Assembly: GCA_033065855.1 (NCBI GenBank)
Contig: JAVXUO010002062.1
Location: 310,001-374,000 of the forward strand
Length of the DNA: 64,000 nt
DNA from: Escallonia rubra
Taxonomy: Eukaryota > Streptophyta > Magnoliopsida > Escalloniales > Escalloniaceae
Direction: 5' to 3'
Shown here: piece by piece, positions 59,144-64,000 of the stretch
Layout of the letters: every line of letters starts with the position of its first letter
Numbering within the stretch: the stretch's first letter is position 1
Translations under genes and position numbers: made by a program
The notes under the pieces: generated by a model
Seen by the model: only the letters and a program-made list of their open reading frames with translations
Databases searched by the model: none
What the model was told of the DNA's origin: nothing

Positions 59144-60991
59144 TCTATTATATCCTCCATTAACCCATTTTTATTATATTTCTATTTCTGTCTCCACATT
59201 TAAAAAGAGTCTTCCATCAACCTATTTTCTCTCTCCTGACTCGCATTTTTCCTCTCCTTCTCTTTCTCTCTCTCTCTCTCTTGAGGTAAAATAGACAAAT
59301 CATAAAATATGACTCATATCTTAGAAAAACGTACAAGTTAAATCTCTTATGACTCACTTTCTTCCCTCCTTCTCTTTTTCTCTCTCTTGAGATAGAACGA
59401 AGAACTCATAAAATATAAATCAAATCTTAAAAAAACGTGCGAGTAAAACACAATTGATTAATAATTAGGGACGGAGGGAGTAGTTATCTATTTATTATAT
59501 CTACATGTCTCATATATGATATAATATACGATATGATACGCTTTTATACTATACGATACGCTATTATATAGATCCGCAAAACTCTTGGTTGTCCAGTTTA
59601 TTACAAACTCCCACCATTTTTGAAAGTAACCAAGCAAAACCATCACGTTCTTTATATGACTGGCTATGTTAGATACCACAATCCATGGACCTGATCGCCA
59701 CTGCTTCGATGGGTAAACAAAAGTGAGGTGAGATAGTCCGATGGGCCATCACTAGAATATCCCGGTGACGGTGGTAGAATCTGGAGAAACCCTAACGATA
59801 GAGCTGAAGGAGATCACCAGACAGAGAAGGAGAGGTTGCCCTTGCCTGCCCTCAGTTCAGTGATATCGACTAAACCACTCATGCCGTTGGGCTTCACAGG
59901 TATAAGCATGCCGCTGTTGTATGTGTCCGGCCCTTAAATAGTACATAGTTTGGTACTACCCTTTTCATTAAGCGAGTATACGCAAATCGCTACTAGCGAC
60001 CAAACTCCAACTTCTAGCAACAAAAGGGATGCGATTTTAGACGAAACATGTAATGTATATGTGTCCATAATGTTATTTATGTTTTGATTTCTGGTAATAA
60101 CGTTAGTTGCATTGGTCTATTGAATGATACCAAGAGCATCCTCCTTCTGCCATCTAACTTTTTCTGAGGGAGTCTCTCAACTCAGCTGGAATTCTAGTTA
60201 ACAATAAGCACAGGGATGTGTGTGTTAACACTCCTACTAAAACTTGAACTCTTAAGGTTATTGTGCTCTTTATGTCTCGATCTATATCTCTTTCACTGTC
60301 ACAGCAGACAGCTTTCAGCTTCCTCCGCCCAACCCTTCTGTTTATCAAATATATAATGCTGCCTCCTACTTGCAATCAAGCAGAATAAGGCAACAGGTAA
60401 GTCCTTGTTGGATGCTTCTTGAGAGCCAGCTGTAGCTATAACCCTCAAGTAACATGATTTCATTTGTAACTTCTTGTAAATTGTTAAAAACCACCTAATT
60501 TTGGTTGTATCATAATATTTTAAAAAACTCCATGTACGTATAACTTTAATCACTTAAACATAGATAAAAACACATTTTGTAAAATGGTCAAAAAGAAAAA
60601 ATAATAAGGATTAGGCCATCTACAAGAATCAAAATAGATAGAGAACACTACAAAAACAGCATATTGTTGGTGATTTTTTTTTTAAAATAGCAGTTCTAAA
60701 TGAGCTAATGGGATCTATGCGTTTTAAACAGATAGTCAGATACCATCAATATGATTAATTGCACCTACTATGTTTAGGATATATACATGCATCATCTCAT
60801 ATACTCTTTTGGAAATATTATGTTTGTTTGTCTTGTTGGAATTAGAATATACTGAAGTATATGGGTTACAATGAAACTAAATTGCATCGAGCCCCAGAGT
60901 GCACGGGTCGATAAGTAGCCTATATTGGAGTGAAACCAAAAGAGGCAGCACTGTGGACTGGAGGAGGAGGGCAAAGAAAAGAATCAAAGTA
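59144..60991. other. Intergenic DNA upstream of the MATE gene
   Basis: Two diverged copies of a CTCTCTCTTGAG..CATAAAATAT..CTTAGAAAAACGT block lie at about 59265-59345 and 59375-59445. GGGACGGAGGGAGTA at about 59468-59482 is the classic right end of a Stowaway miniature element; a convincing left end is not seen (TATCCTCCATTAACC near 59148 is a weak candidate). No gene is seen before the MATE start. Confidence 0.5.
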
Positions 60992-63900
60992 ATGAGTAGA
61001 AGAAACTGGAGGAAGGATGCTGTGCAAGAAGTGAAGACGCAGTTGTGTTTAGCAGGGCCTCTCTTCATTGTGGCTCTGTTGCAGTACTCCATACAGGCTA
61101 TCTCTGTCATGTTTGTTGGCCATCTTGGTGAGCTGGCGCTCTCTGGTGCTTCAATGGCAACTTCCTTCGCCACAGTTACTGGTTTCAATCTGTTGGTAGG
61201 CTGTTTTTTGGGATCCTTCTCAATTTATCTTTCCCACTTTGCCCATTAATCATTCTGGCCGTGTAACTTTAATGTATTCTTAAGTTTTGAATTTTGATAA
61301 ACTACCTTGTCAAGAGTAATTCTAGGTTTTATGGAGTACTCTTTTAGTGTCAATAATGTAGGCTGTGTGACTATGTCACATTAGTGGCTGGCATAGAAAT
61401 TAACCTGAAGGTGATCAAATAGTTTTCACATTTTCTTTCCTCATTGATAGCAAGGAAGTTATGCATGCAAGATTATACCAATACCAACCTGATGGGTGTT
61501 CAGGGAAAAGGACTTGTTATAAGGGGGATAACGTCCATATGTTATCATCAGTCCATCTTGATATACTGATATTCATTGCTAAGTTTGCACGCATAAGGAT
61601 AGAGTCAATACACAAACTCTCGGAGGAATTAACTGGTTTCAGATGTGAGTCTAATCTCATGTCTCGTCTTAAGGCCAAAATGCATCACAGTTATCGTTCA
61701 TTTAAAGTTGGAGTATTCAGAAAATGTACGAGACTTAAGCTAGCTTAGACGATGGAAATACATCCGTGGCCTTGATTATCACGGAAAGTAATTTCTTTTC
61801 ATTAATTTATGATCATCCATGTGTAAGAGATTGGTCTGTGAACTAAATTCAACTTTGGTCATATTTTTTGACAATTATGTATGGTCAAAATCATTGCCAT
61901 TTACTGATGGTATGCTATATAAGCATTTGTAATCCTTGCTCATTGCTTGTTATGCAGATGGGAATGGCCAGTGCATTGGATACTTTATGTGGGCAATCGT
62001 TTGGAGCGGAGCAGCATCATATGCTTGGCTTGCATGCACAAAGAGCAGCATTAGTTCTTCTTCCAGTTAGCGCTTTCCTAGCTATCATCTGGGGAAATAC
62101 GAAGACTATTCTGATATCCATGCGGCAGGACCCTAAGATTTCAGAGGAAGCAGGAATATATGCCTGTTTCATGATCCCTAGCATCTTCGCTTATGCCCTT
62201 CTGCAATGCCTCGTCAAATTCCTACAAGCACAACGCAATGTTTTTCCTATGGTCATAACCTCTGGAACAACAGCTCTTTTACATGCTGTTGTATGTTGGA
62301 GTTTGGTGTTCAAATCTCCTCTCAAAAGTAGAGGAGCTGCCTTGGCAAGCTCTCTGTCTTACTGGATCAATGTACTACTATTGGTAGCTTATGTCAAATT
62401 CTCTTCTTCATGCAAAAGAACATGGAATGGCTTCTCAAGGGATGCTTTTCACAACGTCATCCCATTTCTTAAAATTTCTATTCCTTCAGCTCTTATGCTC
62501 TGGTAATTTCTCAGTTTAAGATCAATAGCTGGCTTTAAGGACACAAACTACCTTCCCACCCTGTAATAGTTATTAGTTACTTTATCCTATTGCTTGCATT
62601 GATGGTATACTAGCCTTCGTTTCAGCCACTTGAGATATCTTCAGTATATTACATGCCTAGTTTCTCTAATGAATCTTAAATTGTGATTTTGAACAGCCTG
62701 AAAGCATGGTCGCTTGACCTGATGGTTATCCTATCTGGTCTTCTTCCCAATCCAAAATTAGAAACTTCAGTGCTTTCAATTTGGTAAGTACTGCGAATCA
62801 GAAGAGAAATTTGGAGTTAAGAGTTATCTTGGTTTCTTGGAATGCTAGTATTCTTGGTATCGACCTATATGTTCTTGAAGAAACTGATAAACCTTTTTTT
62901 TTCCAGCTTCAACATATTTGCCATGATCTGGATGATTTCATATGGACTCGGTGCTGCTGTTAGGTCTGTTATGCTACCAATTTAATGTGTCAACTTTACC
63001 TACTATCAAGGCTTCAACATCATCTGAATTTCACAGGATCCTTTACAGTTTCTATTCGTAAATTTGTTTATCCCCTGCAGCACACGAGTTTCGAATGAAT
63101 TGGGCGCTAATAAACCCCAAGCTGCACAATTAGCATCACGGGCTGTTCTGTTCATGTCTATCACTGAGGGTATTATTGTAGGAACGATCTTGATATTACT
63201 GCATAACCTGTTGGGCCATCTTTATAGCAATGAAAAAGAGGTGATCAAATCCGTAGCAGCAATGGCGCCTATACTTTCTCTTTCCTGCTTCCTTGATGGA
63301 ATCCAGAGCGTACTTTCAGGTTTTTCTAACCTCACATACTTCATATTATATATGTTGACCTATCTGAACTGCAAAATTAGAAAACAAATAGTACATCACT
63401 TTTAATCTGAAGTTAGGGTATCTTGGAGCCGCATAATCCAAAATTTCAGTTTCTATCATTTCAAGCAAAAAATCCTTTCCAGAAAAGCATCATAACTGTT
63501 GAATTCCAACGGCTACACCGGTATGTTGGTAGATTCATTTCGTTCAGTTTTTAAAAAAACTAGAAAAACTAGAAACGTAACACGAGAAAGGTGGAACGCG
63601 TTGAGCTCACATGTTGGAAGAACATTTTCTTGCTTCTCCTTTGGGCTGATAACACTCATCCCCTTTCCAAGATGAATGTGCAAGATTGGAAGGAGGCAGA
63701 GGTTGCTAATTTTGTGTGCTTTTCTGCTTGATACTATTCAGGAATTGCAAGAGGAAGTGGTTGGCAGAAGATTGGTGCATATATCAATCTTGGCTCCTTC
63801 TATTTGGTGGGCCTTCCTGCTTCTTTAGTTTTTGCTTTTGTCCTCCACCTTAAAGGAATGGTATGGTGCATAGTATCTTCCCTAATTAATGTTCATGGCC

Positions 63901-64000
63901 ATCTTCACATGAACGAATTTGTTAACAACTATGGCTACATATGCATTTCCAGGGGCTCTGGTATGGGATCATATGTGCATTTGCAATCCAAGTGGTTTCT
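60992..64000 (+). CDS. DTX-like: MATE efflux transporter (DETOXIFICATION family), 3' end outside window
   Basis: Exons: 60992-61195, 61958-62502, 62697-62783, 62907-62963, 63081-63319, 63742-63860 and 63953 onward. All phases close and give 433 residues so far. MATE proteins are 12-helix antiporters that export organic compounds from cytosol to vacuole or outside using H+ or Na+ gradients. Signature blocks are QAISVMFVGHLGELALSGAS, then SFATVTGFNLL joined across intron 1 to MGMASALDTLCGQSFGAEQ, then IIWGNTKTIL, PSIFAYALLQCLVKFLQ, GLLPNPKLETSVLSI, STRVSNELGANKPQAA and LDGIQSVLSG. An in-frame ATG at 60899 would add 31 residues; I chose 60992 because the following SRRNWRKDAVQEVKTQL matches the family N-terminus. 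No lesions are visible. Confidence 0.95.

Noticed and set aside
60899-60991. Upstream in-frame ATG of the MATE gene
   Set aside because: Kept only as an alternative start; the added 31 residues do not look like a MATE N-terminus.
1-64000. CRISPR arrays, operons, rRNA genes, clear tRNA genes, a biosynthetic gene cluster
   Set aside because: None seen. The spliced genes and plant transposons show a nuclear plant genome, and P450 and MATE families alone do not make a cluster, especially as the P450 copies are broken.

Overview
The window is nuclear DNA from a flowering plant, almost certainly a eudicot. It has spliced genes with GT..AG introns, plant retrotransposon families primed by initiator tRNA-Met, Mutator-, hAT- and Harbinger-type DNA transposons, and genes of typical plant families. 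I cannot name the species.

Left part (1-16811): a nest of transposons. The oldest layer is a Ty1/copia element on the + strand. Its RNase H end (9180-9449), polypurine tract (9971-9979) and 3' LTR (9980-16811, interrupted) are visible. Two later insertions broke it. One is a very young non-autonomous Ty3/gypsy-like element on the - strand, with 3.68-kb LTRs and a 2-kb non-coding interior (before 1 to 9176); it landed in the copia RNase H. The other is a complete Mutator-like element (MULE, 11070-16800) with 152-bp terminal inverted repeats and a perfect 9-bp target duplication; it landed 2 bases before the end of the copia LTR. The MULE transposase reading frame has in-frame stops.

Middle part (18320-36170): two intact housekeeping genes in tandem on the - strand. 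One is a plant taspase (threonine aspartase; 11 exons, 423 aa) and the other a cytosolic phosphomannomutase (11 exons, 247 aa). I rebuilt both exon by exon, and the splice phases close perfectly. Their introns and flanks carry transposon debris and local duplications.

Right-middle part (36171-59500): mostly decayed. It holds a hAT transposase relic (about 40150-41270), a CYP71-type cytochrome P450 broken by a non-autonomous hAT insertion and three frameshifts (43687-46886), a second P450 fragment (50177-50430), and two LTR-like blocks of one family in opposite orientation (48600-50176 and about 54560-56460). The second block is itself interrupted by a 1.1-kb hAT element with a perfect 8-bp target duplication. 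There is also a tiny 5'-truncated LINE-like insertion with a 15-bp target duplication, and a Harbinger-type element nested in a relative.

Right edge (60992-64000): a MATE/DETOXIFICATION transporter on the + strand, open at the window end (433 residues visible).

The genes do not form a pathway cluster. Phosphomannomutase feeds GDP-mannose (ascorbate, glycosylation). Taspase is a self-activating protease. P450 and MATE are specialised-metabolism and detoxification families. I found no clear new gene system. The most notable patterns are the young non-autonomous LTR element, a small foldback element recurring in the 5' flanks of three different genes, and several well-dated nested insertions.
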